Assembly (NCBI GenBank): GCA_946641795.1 | Contig: CAMPBZ010000044.1 | Span: 1 to 8,523 of the forward strand | Reading direction: 5' to 3' | Length of the DNA stretch: 8,523 nt | Origin: an uncultured Clostridia bacterium | GTDB lineage: Bacteria > Bacillota > Clostridia > Oscillospirales > CAG-272 | Shown: in pieces, positions 1-7,082 of the stretch | Layout of the letters: every line of letters starts with the position of its first letter | Numbering within the stretch: the first letter of the stretch is position 1 | Notes under the pieces: model-generated | Seen by the model: the letters and a program-made list of their open reading frames with translations, nothing else | Told to the model about the DNA's origin: nothing | The model's database searches: none | Translations under genes and position numbers: made by a program

Positions 1-1028
1 TTTTCCCAGGGGAAGAAATATTCGTCAATCAGAATGCGCATCAGTTCGGGAATGCAGAGCGCGGGGTGGGTATCGTTGATATGGATGGCAACTTTATCGG
101 CAAGATTTTCCATTGTGCCGTAAACCGCCATGTGGTCGCGCAGAATGCTTTGCACCGAGGCCGACACCAGGAAATACTGTTGCGTCAGGCGCAGGAGCTT
201 GCCCTCGGTATGGTTATCCGAAGGGTAGAGGACTTTGGTAATGATCTCGGCGCTGTTGCTTTCTTCCAGCGCTTTGGTGTATTGCCCTTGCGTAAACAGG
301 CCCATATTGAAGTTTTGAATGTTGCGCGCTCTCCAAAGCCGGAGCTGGCTGACGGCCGAGCTGTCGGCGCCCGAGATCATCATATCGTAGGGAACCGCTT
401 CGTAAGTTTCGCCGCCCTCATAGGTGATTTCGCAATGGCCTTCCTCGTTCCAATGCTCGTGAACGTGGCCGCCGAAATGCACCTTGTAAATGCGGTCGGT
501 GCGCGGAACAAGCCAGACCTCGCCGCCGGGGAGCCACACATCGGGAAGCTCCACCTGCATTCCGTTGACGATCATTTGCTTGAACAATCCGTACTCATAG
601 CAAAGCGAAAAGCCGGTTGCGGGATAGTCCAGCGAGGAAAGCGAATCCATAAAGCAGGCGGCAAGCCGCCCAAGGCCGCCGTTGCCCAAACCCGCGTCGG
701 GCTCGCAATCATAAAGCTTTTCCAGGGAGAAACCCATGGATTTGAGGGCCTTCTGGTAAACGCCGTCCAGGCCGAGGTTGCAAAGGTTGTTTTTTAACGA
801 GCGGCCAAGCAAAAACTCCATACACATATAGTACACGCGCTTTGCGCCAGCGGCGTTGACCTTCTTTTTATAGGCGGAACGCTTTTCGGAAAGAATGTTT
901 TTTACCGAAATGGCGGTTGCCTTATACATTTGCTCCTGCGAAGCCTCGGCGGCCGTGCAGCCGAACTGGCGTTCCAGAACGCCCTCTAATATTTCTTTTA
1001 CTTCTGCGCTGTTTGGTAAGTCACTCAT
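1..1028 (-). CDS. glgP: Glycogen/alpha-glucan phosphorylase, N-terminal part (3' end beyond window)
   Basis: The gene begins at the ATG at 1028 and runs off the low-coordinate edge, giving 342 residues of a family usually around 800. My translation of this frame has the hallmarks of family GT35: YYMCMEFLLGRSL at about 66-78, PDAGLGNGGLGRLAACFMDS at 110-129, and INDTHPAL near 317-324. The enzyme phosphorolyses alpha-1,4 linkages at non-reducing ends of glycogen, releasing glucose-1-phosphate in the cytoplasm. The pyridoxal-phosphate lysine lies in the C-terminal half and is not visible, so activity cannot be judged. It follows glgA by 54 bases with no terminator between, which fits the last position of a glgBCDAP operon. 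Its best ribosome binding site, AAAGG at 1042-1046, is 13 bases from the ATG, an unusually long spacing. No better in-frame ATG, GTG or TTG start lies just upstream. Family assignment is very secure; co-transcription is inferred. Confidence 0.96.
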   Translation of the reverse strand, partial: MSDLPNSAEVKEILEGVLERQFGCTAAEASQEQMYKATAISVKNILSEKRSAYKKKVNAAGAKRVYYMCMEFLLGRSLKNNLCNLGLDGVYQKALKSMGFSLEKLYDCEPDAGLGNGGLGRLAACFMDSLSSLDYPATGFSLCYEYGLFKQMIVNGMQVELPDVWLPGGEVWLVPRTDRIYKVHFGGHVHEHWNEEGHCEITYEGGETYEAVPYDMMISGADSSAVSQLRLWRARNIQNFNMGLFTQGQYTKALEESNSAEIITKVLYPSDNHTEGKLLRLTQQYFLVSASVQSILRDHMAVYGTMENLADKVAIHINDTHPALCIPELMRILIDEYFFPWE

Positions 1029-1082
1029 AGTTATGAATATGCCTTTCTGTGGATAAAACCGAAAAATTTATCTTTATCGCAG

Positions 1083-2519
1083 TCAAAGACCGCGGTAGAG
1101 TTCCAGATATTTGGTTGCCGAAATTCCCCAGGAAAAATCGGTTTGCATAATGCGGGAAAGCAGTCGGCGCCGCGCCGGTGCGTCGCGCCAGAGGTCAATG
1201 GCCGCCTGGGTGCGCTCGTAAAGCTCCCCGGCGGAGTAGCCCGCAAAGGTAAAGCCGTTGCCGTGCAGAACGCCCTTTTCGTCAATCCAGTAGGGTTTGA
1301 TCGAGTCGTAAAGTCCGCCGGTTTCACGCACCACCGGGATGGCGCCGTAGCGCGAGGCGATCATTTGCGAAAGCCCGCAGGGCTCGGTTTTGGAGGGCAT
1401 TAGGAAAATGTCGGTGGCGGCGTAAACGCGCTTGGAAAGATCGCGGTCGTAGCAAATGCGCGCGCGCACGCGGTCGGGGTGACGGTTTTGCAGGTCGATA
1501 AAGAACTTTTCGTAGCGTTCCTCACCGCGCCCCAACACCAAAAACTGCACGTCGTTTTGCGCAACAATGCCTTCAATGCAATCCACAATCAGATCCAGCC
1601 CCTTGTGCGAGGCCAGGCGGGAGACCACCGAAAGCATTGGAATATCCCGGCGCACGGGCAGGCCGCATTCCTTTTGCATGGCGTTTTTATCCTTGACCTT
1701 TCCGGCAAGCGCGCGGCGGGTAAAGGCCGCGGCAATGGCGGGGTCGGTTTCGGGGTTGTAGTAATCGTAGTCAATGCCGTTGAGAATGCCGCAGAGCTTG
1801 CCGGAGGCGCGGTTGAGCGCGGCTTCCAGCCCGTGGCCGTATTCGGCGGTTTTGATCTCCTCGGCGTAGCGGGGGCTGACGGTGGTCACGCGGTCGGCGC
1901 ACTCCACGGCGGCTTTCATCAGGTTGATGCAGCCGTCGTTCTCCATCAGGCTATGCTGATCGTTCCCAAGTGCGAATACGTCGCCCAAAATGGCAAAATC
2001 GTACTGCCCCTGGTATTCGATGTTGTGAATGGTAAACGCCGTGCGAATGTTTTCATACCCCGGCGTCGAGCGGTAAATGCAGTTGAGATAGACCACCGAA
2101 AGCGCCGCCTGCCAGTCGTGGGCGTGCAGAATATCGGGGAAATAGGAAATTTGCCGCAGCATTTCCAGCACCGCCATACAGAAATAGGCGTAGCGCTCGC
2201 CGTCGTCGTAATGCCCGTACAGGGCGGGGCGGCGGAAATAGTATTCGTTGTCGATAAAATAGTAGGTCACGCCGTTCTGTTCCAGCGACCACACGCCGCA
2301 GTAAAGGCTGCGCCAGGAAAGCTGTACCTGAAACTCGGCCAACCGGGTCATTTTGCTTTTCCAGTTTTTTGCCGCCGTTTCGTAAAGCGGGATCACCACG
2401 CGTACGTCGCATTCACCGGTGGCGGCCAGCGCGGCGGGCAGGGAGCCGAGAACGTCACCCAATCCTCCGGTTGCCGCAAAGGGCATTGCTTCGGCGCCTA
2501 CGAATAAAATCTTTTTCAT
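1083..2519 (-). CDS. glgA: Glycogen synthase (ADP-glucose:alpha-1,4-glucan glucosyltransferase, GT5)
   Basis: This 478-residue protein transfers glucose from ADP-glucose to the non-reducing end of growing alpha-1,4-glucan chains. Length and layout match bacterial GlgA: an N-terminal GT5 half opening with the TGGLGDV motif (17-23), HAHDWQ at 132-137, TIHNIEYQGQ at 163-172, ILNGIDYDYYNP at 245-256, then the C-terminal Rossmann half with VVSRLASHKGLDL (R301 and K306 are the usual nucleotide-sugar contacts) and EPCGLSQM (379-386; E379 is the conserved catalytic-site Glu), closing with a second TGGL at 400-403. The oddity is at residue 16, where the usual Lys of the N-terminal K-T/S-GGL motif is Ala. 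Everything else in the active site looks intact, so I read the gene as functional. The ATG at 2519 is preceded by GGAAAGGA (2530-2537) at 10 bases. It sits 61 bases after glgD and 54 before glgP. Confidence 0.97.
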   Translation of the reverse strand: MKKILFVGAEAMPFAATGGLGDVLGSLPAALAATGECDVRVVIPLYETAAKNWKSKMTRLAEFQVQLSWRSLYCGVWSLEQNGVTYYFIDNEYYFRRPALYGHYDDGERYAYFCMAVLEMLRQISYFPDILHAHDWQAALSVVYLNCIYRSTPGYENIRTAFTIHNIEYQGQYDFAILGDVFALGNDQHSLMENDGCINLMKAAVECADRVTTVSPRYAEEIKTAEYGHGLEAALNRASGKLCGILNGIDYDYYNPETDPAIAAAFTRRALAGKVKDKNAMQKECGLPVRRDIPMLSVVSRLASHKGLDLIVDCIEGIVAQNDVQFLVLGRGEERYEKFFIDLQNRHPDRVRARICYDRDLSKRVYAATDIFLMPSKTEPCGLSQMIASRYGAIPVVRETGGLYDSIKPYWIDEKGVLHGNGFTFAGYSAGELYERTQAAIDLWRDAPARRRLLSRIMQTDFSWGISATKYLELYRGL

Positions 2520-2542
2520 TTTCCTTATTTCCTTTCCGGTAT

Positions 2543-2576
2543 TGCCCCGCAGGGCAGGATGTAGCTCCCGGCGGAG
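2543..2576 (-). other. Two small GC-rich hairpins in the glgD-glgA spacer
   Basis: The 61-base spacer holds two perfect but short inverted repeats in the transcribed strand. CTCC/GGAG pairs around a 4-base loop at 2565-2576, just after the glgD stop, and TGCCC/GGGCA pairs around a 4-base loop at 2543-2556. Neither is followed by a run of U, so they are not intrinsic terminators. They could protect mRNA ends or tune glgD against glgA expression, or they could be chance structures in GC-rich DNA. Only the pairing is seen; any role is speculative. Confidence 0.3.
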
Positions 2577-2580
2577 AAGA

Positions 2581-3714
2581 TTAAACGGTTATTCCTTTTC
2601 CGATAAAGAAGGGCATTGTCTCGTGCCCGGAGAGAACGCGGTCGTCGCGGACAGAGGCGTTCTTATCGGTAATTACGCAGTTGAGGCTGACGTTTGCGCC
2701 AACGTAGGTATCCTGCAAGAGGATGGAATTGCGAATGACCGTGCCGCGGCTGACGTGAACGCCGCGGAAGAGGATGGAGTTTTCCACTTTTCCCTCGATC
2801 ACACAACCGTCGGCAATCATCGAGTTGGAAACCGCCGCGCCCTCCTTATACTGCGTGGGCGCGCTGTTGCGGATTTTGGTGTAAATCTCGCGGTCCGGGT
2901 CGCCGAACAGGCAATGCCGAACCTCGGTGTTCAAAAGCTGCATCGAGGTGGAAAAATATTTGCTCAGGGAATCGATTTGGGAATACCAGCCGTTAAAACG
3001 GTAGGCGTGGAAGAGCTTTTTGGAAAGGTTTTTGCCGATGATGTCCAAATGGAAACTGCTGTACCCGCGCGCAAGCCCTTCGGAAAGCGCGTTTTGCAGG
3101 TCGGAGCGGCGCAGAACCATAATGTTGGTGCTCACGTCTACTTCTCCCTTTGTGGGGATATAGCGGTCGATCTCGGTAATGCGGTCGTTCTCGTCCACAA
3201 CGGCAATGTCGCGCTCGTTTGCAAGGTGCAAATCGGTCACATCCATCCGCTTGGTCACCAGCGTCAAAAACGCGCCGGAGCGGATGTGGTCTTCAATCAC
3301 GTCGTCAAGGTCGATGTTCAGCACCACGTCGCAATCCGAAAGCACGATATATTCCGCGCCGCAGCGGTTGATAAAGTTTTGCGCGCCGTAAAGGGCTTCC
3401 AGGCGGCTGGTGTAAAGCTTGGAGGCGGCGGCGTTTTCGTACGCGGCAATATAGGGGGGCAGGATCTTAATACCGCCCGAACGGCGCGCGAGATCCCAGT
3501 CCTTCCCGCCGCCGATATGATCCATCAGCGATTGATAGTTGTAGTGGGTGATCACGCCGATATTGGTGATGCCCGAATTGACCATGTTGGAAAGGGCAAA
3601 GTCGATCAGGCGGTAGCGGCAGGCGAACGGAATGCTTGCCATCGTGCGCATCCGGGTCAGCTCCGGCATGGAATGATCGTGAATGTTGGAGAAAATCAAT
3701 CCTGCAATTTTCAT
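2581..3714 (-). CDS. glgD: GlgD, non-catalytic paralogue/subunit of ADP-glucose pyrophosphorylase
   Basis: This 377-residue protein is a homologue of GlgC: it shares the YRLIDFALSNMVNSGI block (34-49), GGIKILPPY (80-88) and a C-terminal left-handed beta-helix with hexapeptide-like repeats (about 285-365). The catalytic motifs are degenerate. The nucleotide-binding GGxGxRL loop is replaced by FSNIHDHSMPELTRMRT (8-24), the SGDHIY block by LSDCDVVLNID (125-135), and the FSEKP glucose-1-phosphate motif by EIDRY (181-185). This is the pattern of the Firmicutes GlgD subunit, known to associate with GlgC in a heteromeric pyrophosphorylase and to raise its activity. The ATG at 3714 has AAAGGAG at 3723-3729, with 8 bases between, and this site overlaps the glgC stop codon. 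That arrangement suggests coupled translation and matched amounts of the two subunits. Subunit role is inferred from the family and position. Confidence 0.95.
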   Translation of the reverse strand: MKIAGLIFSNIHDHSMPELTRMRTMASIPFACRYRLIDFALSNMVNSGITNIGVITHYNYQSLMDHIGGGKDWDLARRSGGIKILPPYIAAYENAAASKLYTSRLEALYGAQNFINRCGAEYIVLSDCDVVLNIDLDDVIEDHIRSGAFLTLVTKRMDVTDLHLANERDIAVVDENDRITEIDRYIPTKGEVDVSTNIMVLRRSDLQNALSEGLARGYSSFHLDIIGKNLSKKLFHAYRFNGWYSQIDSLSKYFSTSMQLLNTEVRHCLFGDPDREIYTKIRNSAPTQYKEGAAVSNSMIADGCVIEGKVENSILFRGVHVSRGTVIRNSILLQDTYVGANVSLNCVITDKNASVRDDRVLSGHETMPFFIGKGITV

Positions 3715-3728
3715 CGTCGTTGCTCCTT

Positions 3729-4922
3729 TCAGTTATTTTTTTCGTCTTCCAGCATTGCTCCGGGGGGAACAATGCCGTCGTCGGGAATTGCGCAGTCGGC
3801 GCCGATCACGGCGATCTGGTCGGTTTTGGCGCGATCCTCGCCTACGCGCACGTTCTTGCCCAGCGAAACGTTGGCGTCCAGAATGGAGTAGCGCACGGTG
3901 GAGCCTTCGCCCACGCGAACGCCGTTCATCAGCACGCTGTCCTCTACCACCGCGCCCCTCTCTACCACAACGCCGGTGCCCAGCACGCTGTTGCGCACGG
4001 TGCCGTAAATTTCACAGCCCGCGGTTACCGAGGAGTTTTCCACGGTGGCCTCACTGCCCACGTACTGCGGAGGCGCGGCCTCGTGGCGGCTGTAAATGCG
4101 CCAGGTCTCGTCCAAAAGGGAGAGCGCGGGGTGCGCGCCCAAAAGGTCCATATTGGCCTCCCAGAGCGAGGAGATGGTCCCAACGTCCTTCCAGTAGCCG
4201 GCAAAGGGGTAGGCCATCAGCTTTTCGCCCGCGGCCAGCATTGCGGGAATGATGTTTTTGCCGAAATCGTTTTCCGATTTGGGATTTTCAGCGTCGGCGC
4301 GCAGGTAGCTTTCCAGCTTTTCCCGCGTGAAGATATAAATACCCATCGAGGCTTTGGTGCTGTCCGGGTTCTTCGGCTTTTCCGAAAACTTGAAAATACT
4401 GCCGTCCTCGCGGGTGCTCATAATGCCAAACCGGCTGGCCTCTTCCAGCGGGACGTCGATAACGGCAATGGTGCAGTCGGCGCCGCTTTGCTTGTGTGCC
4501 GCCAGCATTTTGGAGTAGTTCATTTTGTAGATATGGTCGCCCGAAAGGATGAGCACGTAATCGGCACGGTAACGGTTGATAAACTCCATATTCTGCCAAA
4601 TGGCGTTTGCCGTTCCCTTATACCAGTCGCCGCCCTTTTGCCCCTGGTAGGGGGGCAGGATCTTCACACCGCCAAAGGTGCGGTCCAAATCCCAGGGCAG
4701 GCCGTTGCCGATGTACTCGTTGAGTTGGAGCGGCTGATACTGGGTCAGAACACCAACGGTGTCCAGCCCGGAATTGATACAGTTGGAAAGCGGAAAATCG
4801 ATAATGCGGTATTTCCCGCCGAAGGAGACCGCCGGTTTGGCGGTTTTTTTGGTCAGGGCATAGAGCCGGCTGCCTTGCCCGCCGGCAAGCAGCATTGCAA
4901 CGCATTCTTTCTTTTTGAACAT
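3729..4922 (-). CDS. glgC: Glucose-1-phosphate adenylyltransferase (ADP-glucose pyrophosphorylase), catalytic subunit
   Basis: This enzyme makes ADP-glucose and pyrophosphate from ATP and glucose-1-phosphate, the committed and usually allosterically controlled step of bacterial glycogen synthesis. The 397 residues carry an intact nucleotidyltransferase domain: LLAGGQGSRL (11-20), KPAVSFGGKYRIIDFPLSN (29-47), WYKGTANA (100-107), SGDHIYKMNY (127-136), FSEKP (179-183, with the glucose-1-phosphate-binding Lys at 182) and ASMGIYIF (191-198). A left-handed beta-helix follows at about 290-390, as expected for the regulatory and oligomerisation domain. The frame is open much further upstream, overlapping glgB, but the ATG at 4922 is chosen because it starts exactly at the family N-terminus and has AGGAGGT at 4930-4936 with 7-base spacing. 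It lies 23 bases after glgB and 14 before glgD. The ligand that controls it cannot be told from sequence alone. Confidence 0.97.
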   Translation of the reverse strand: MFKKKECVAMLLAGGQGSRLYALTKKTAKPAVSFGGKYRIIDFPLSNCINSGLDTVGVLTQYQPLQLNEYIGNGLPWDLDRTFGGVKILPPYQGQKGGDWYKGTANAIWQNMEFINRYRADYVLILSGDHIYKMNYSKMLAAHKQSGADCTIAVIDVPLEEASRFGIMSTREDGSIFKFSEKPKNPDSTKASMGIYIFTREKLESYLRADAENPKSENDFGKNIIPAMLAAGEKLMAYPFAGYWKDVGTISSLWEANMDLLGAHPALSLLDETWRIYSRHEAAPPQYVGSEATVENSSVTAGCEIYGTVRNSVLGTGVVVERGAVVEDSVLMNGVRVGEGSTVRYSILDANVSLGKNVRVGEDRAKTDQIAVIGADCAIPDDGIVPPGAMLEDEKNN

Positions 4923-4929
4923 CGAGAGT

Positions 4930-4936
4930 ACCTCCT
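4930..4936 (-). promoter_or_regulatory. Ribosome binding site fixing the glgC start
   Basis: A full AGGAGGT Shine-Dalgarno sequence lies in the 23-base glgB-glgC spacer, 7 bases before the ATG at 4922. It decides this start over the upstream in-frame alternatives inside glgB. Confidence 0.9.
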
Positions 4937-4945
4937 GCAAAAAAA

Positions 4946-6862
4946 TCAATTTACGCCGGGGTGGGGTTGTTTCTTTTTCCGCACGCAGCGGAAGAACAGC
5001 GCGCTCATTGGGGGAACGGTAATGCGGATCGCGTTTCCGTAGGAGCGGAGCAAACAGGGTTCGGTGCGGTGGCGGCCGGGATTTTCCAGCCCCTCGCCGC
5101 CGTATTCTTTCCGGTCGGAGTTGAAGACCTCCTCGTAGGTGCCCGCATAGGGGACCGCGAGCAGGAAATCGTCGCGCCGGACGGGCAGGAAATTGAGCAG
5201 AACGATGATCTCGCGCCCGGCAAGATCCTTGCGGCGGTAGGAATAAATGCTCTGCTCGGCGTTGTCGGCGTCGATCCATTCAAAGCCGCCCATCCAGTCG
5301 CCGTCCCGCTCCCAAAGGGCGGGGTTGGCAAGATAGAACTGGTTGAGCGCCGCAACGTAGGATTGGAAGGCCGCGTGCATCGGGTAGTCGAGCAGGAACC
5401 ATTCGATCTGCCCGGCAAAATCCCATTCGCGGAACTGCCCGATCTCGGAGCCCATAAAGAGGAGCTTTTTGCCCGGCGTGGTCATCATATAGGCAAGATA
5501 GGCGCGCGTGTTGGCAAATTTTTGCTCGTATGGGCCGGGGGCGCGATCCAGGAGCGATTTCTTCCCGTGCACCACCTCGTCGTGCGAGACCGGCAGAATA
5601 AACCGCTCGGAGTAGGCGTAGGTGAGCGGGAAGGTGAGTTTGTTGTGGTGGTAGGAGCGCCAGAGCGGATCCTCGCACAGGTAGGCAAGGCTATCGTTCA
5701 TCCAGCCCATATTCCATTTGAAGGTAAAGCCCAGCCCGTCGTCGCCCATGTGGGTAATGTTTGCCCAGGCGGTGGACTCTTCGGCAATGGTGAGTACGTC
5801 GGGGTGGAGATGCGAGAGCCGGTCATTCAGCTTTTGGAAGAAGGCAATGGCTTCCAGACAGCGGTTGTCGCCGTACACGTTGGGGATCCATTCGCCCGGT
5901 TTTTTATCGTAGTCCAAATAAAGCATCGAGGCCACGGCGTCCACGCGCAGGCCGTCAATGTGGTAGGTTTCAATCCAGTACACCGCGTTGGAGATGAGGA
6001 AACTTTGCACTTCCTCGCGCCCCACGTCAAAGCGGCGGGTGCCCCAGCCGGCGTGCTCCATCCGGTCGGCGCCCTGGTATTCGTAAAGGGGCTGACCGTC
6101 AAATTCGTAAAGCCCGTGCGCGTCCTTGGGGAAGTGGGCGGGAACCCAGTCCAAAATCACGCCCAGCCCGGCCTCGTGGAGCCTGTCCACAAACTCCATC
6201 AACTCCTGCGGCGTTCCGTAGCGCGCGGTGGGGGCGTAGTAGCCGCAAATCTGATAGCCCCAGGAGCCGTCGAAGGGAAATTCGGCCAGCGGCATCAGTT
6301 CCAGGTGGGTGTAGCCCATTTCTTTCAGGTAGGGCACCAGCTCGTCGGCAAGCTCGGTGTAGGAGAGCGCCGAGCCGTCCTCGTGCCGCTTCCAGGAGCC
6401 GGCGTGCAGCTCGTAAATGTTGAGGGGCTGGTTCAAAACCGTCTCGCGCGTGGCCGTTTTTGCGCGGTGGGCAAGCCAGCCGGCGTCGCGCCAATGGTGG
6501 CCGCCGGTCTGCCAGACCACCGAGGCGGTTTCGGGCGGAAGTTGCGCCCGGAAGGCGTAGGGGTCGGCTTTGTAAAGCTCTTTTTCCTTGTTGCGAATGA
6601 AAAACTTGTAGCATTGCCCGTCCGCAACGGAATCGGAAGGGAGCGAAACTTCCCAAACGCCGCCGCTCGTCACCTTTTCCATTGGGGCTTGGGCGGGATC
6701 CCAGCCGTTAAAATCGCCAACCACCGAAACGGCGGTTGCGTTGGGCGCCCAAACGCGAAAGACGATCTCGTCGCCAACGCGGTGTACGCCAAGGTAATCG
6801 TAGGCGCGGTAACTGTTGCCCTGATGGAAAAAATAGGGCGCCTGATCGTTTTGCCGGTTCAT
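4946..6862 (-). CDS. glgB: 1,4-alpha-glucan branching enzyme (GH13)
   Basis: This 638-residue cytoplasmic enzyme cuts alpha-1,4-glucan chains and rejoins them through alpha-1,6 linkages, making the branches of glycogen. An N-terminal CBM48 module spans about 22-110 (FRVWAPNATAVSVVGDFNGW at 35-54), and the GH13 barrel follows. Its conserved regions are intact: ILDWVPAHF (236-244), GLRVDAV with nucleophile D308, IAEEST with acid/base E361, and VSHDEVVHGK with transition-state D428. GSWGYQICGYYAPTARYGTP (199-218) is the branching-enzyme signature. A C-terminal all-beta amylase domain fills about 535-628. The length matches Firmicutes GlgB, which lacks the extra N-terminal extension of the E. coli enzyme. 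The ATG at 6862 has GGAGG at 6872-6876 with 9-base spacing. It is the first gene of the glycogen operon, directly behind a strong promoter. Confidence 0.97.
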   Translation of the reverse strand: MNRQNDQAPYFFHQGNSYRAYDYLGVHRVGDEIVFRVWAPNATAVSVVGDFNGWDPAQAPMEKVTSGGVWEVSLPSDSVADGQCYKFFIRNKEKELYKADPYAFRAQLPPETASVVWQTGGHHWRDAGWLAHRAKTATRETVLNQPLNIYELHAGSWKRHEDGSALSYTELADELVPYLKEMGYTHLELMPLAEFPFDGSWGYQICGYYAPTARYGTPQELMEFVDRLHEAGLGVILDWVPAHFPKDAHGLYEFDGQPLYEYQGADRMEHAGWGTRRFDVGREEVQSFLISNAVYWIETYHIDGLRVDAVASMLYLDYDKKPGEWIPNVYGDNRCLEAIAFFQKLNDRLSHLHPDVLTIAEESTAWANITHMGDDGLGFTFKWNMGWMNDSLAYLCEDPLWRSYHHNKLTFPLTYAYSERFILPVSHDEVVHGKKSLLDRAPGPYEQKFANTRAYLAYMMTTPGKKLLFMGSEIGQFREWDFAGQIEWFLLDYPMHAAFQSYVAALNQFYLANPALWERDGDWMGGFEWIDADNAEQSIYSYRRKDLAGREIIVLLNFLPVRRDDFLLAVPYAGTYEEVFNSDRKEYGGEGLENPGRHRTEPCLLRSYGNAIRITVPPMSALFFRCVRKKKQPHPGVN

Positions 6863-6892
6863 TTGCCGTTGCCTCCTTTTTTTGGAATTGGG

Positions 6893-6909
6893 AGGGAAAA
6901 ACTTTCCCT
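6893..6909 (-). other. Perfect 7-bp leader hairpin upstream of glgB
   Basis: In the transcribed strand AGGGAAA pairs exactly with TTTCCCT around a 3-base GTT loop. The structure falls in the roughly 60-base leader between the predicted transcription start and the glgB ribosome binding site (6872-6876), leaving that site free. No U-run follows, so it is not a terminator. It may stabilise the mRNA 5' end or be a protein site; the pairing is seen, the role is inferred. Confidence 0.45.
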
Positions 6910-6930
6910 TCTATACACTCTATCTATTAT

Positions 6931-6959
6931 ATCTTATCATATAATGCGGGGCTTGTCAA
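6931..6959 (-). promoter_or_regulatory. Sigma-A-type promoter of the glg operon
   Basis: On the minus strand a consensus -35 TTGACA (6954-6959) is followed by a 17-base spacer and the -10 hexamer TAAGAT (6931-6936). TGA immediately precedes the -10, giving an extended -10. An overlapping TATAAT slightly downstream is 22 bases from the -35 and therefore badly spaced. Transcription should start near 6924, leaving a leader of about 60 bases before glgB. The promoter lies downstream of the 7083-7124 terminator, so the glycogen genes appear to form their own transcription unit. No equally good promoter was noticed between the glg genes. Confidence 0.85.
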
Positions 6960-6996
6960 TCGCAAACGGCATTTTTTCGGGTACAAACGCTTCTTT

Positions 6997-7016
6997 TTTT
7001 ATCAAATTTTATCAAA
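6997..7016. repeat. Tandem 10-bp direct repeat upstream of the glg promoter
   Basis: Two exact adjacent copies of ttttatcaaa occupy 6997-7006 and 7007-7016. The period of 10 places both copies on the same helix face, about 70-90 bases upstream of the predicted transcription start. They could form a binding site for a regulator or be part of a bent, A/T-rich upstream region. The repeat itself is seen; function is inferred and low confidence. Confidence 0.4.
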
Positions 7017-7082
7017 CGCGGGGGTTTTCTTATTTTTTCCGTGCCGGCCTTTTTTGATACGGACAAACGCGCCCCCGGCGCA

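Noticed and set aside
66..797. Open frame of 243 codons on the plus strand.
   Set aside because: It lies entirely opposite glgP, whose minus-strand translation carries unmistakable phosphorylase motifs.
1052..1072. AT-rich inverted repeat GATAAA/TTTATC in the glgA-glgP spacer.
   Set aside because: Only a 6-bp A/T stem with a 9-base loop and no U-run; too weak to call a terminator or regulatory element.
4923..5279. N-terminal extension of glgC by about 119 codons upstream of 4922.
   Set aside because: The extension overlaps the glgB coding end, has low-complexity Arg-rich translation, and the ATG at 4922 has an ideal ribosome binding site and begins at the family N-terminus.
4961..7057. A very long open frame (698 codons) on the plus strand opposite glgB, with similar long frames opposite glgA, glgD and glgC.
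   Set aside because: These mirror genuine genes with full family motifs on the minus strand; GC-rich third positions suppress stop codons in the antisense frames. The translations show no recognisable domain and the starts lack convincing ribosome binding sites.
7069..7081. GCGCC/GGCGC hairpin next to the terminator.
   Set aside because: A 5-bp stem with a 3-base loop and no U-run after it in the transcribed direction; probably chance in a GC-rich patch.
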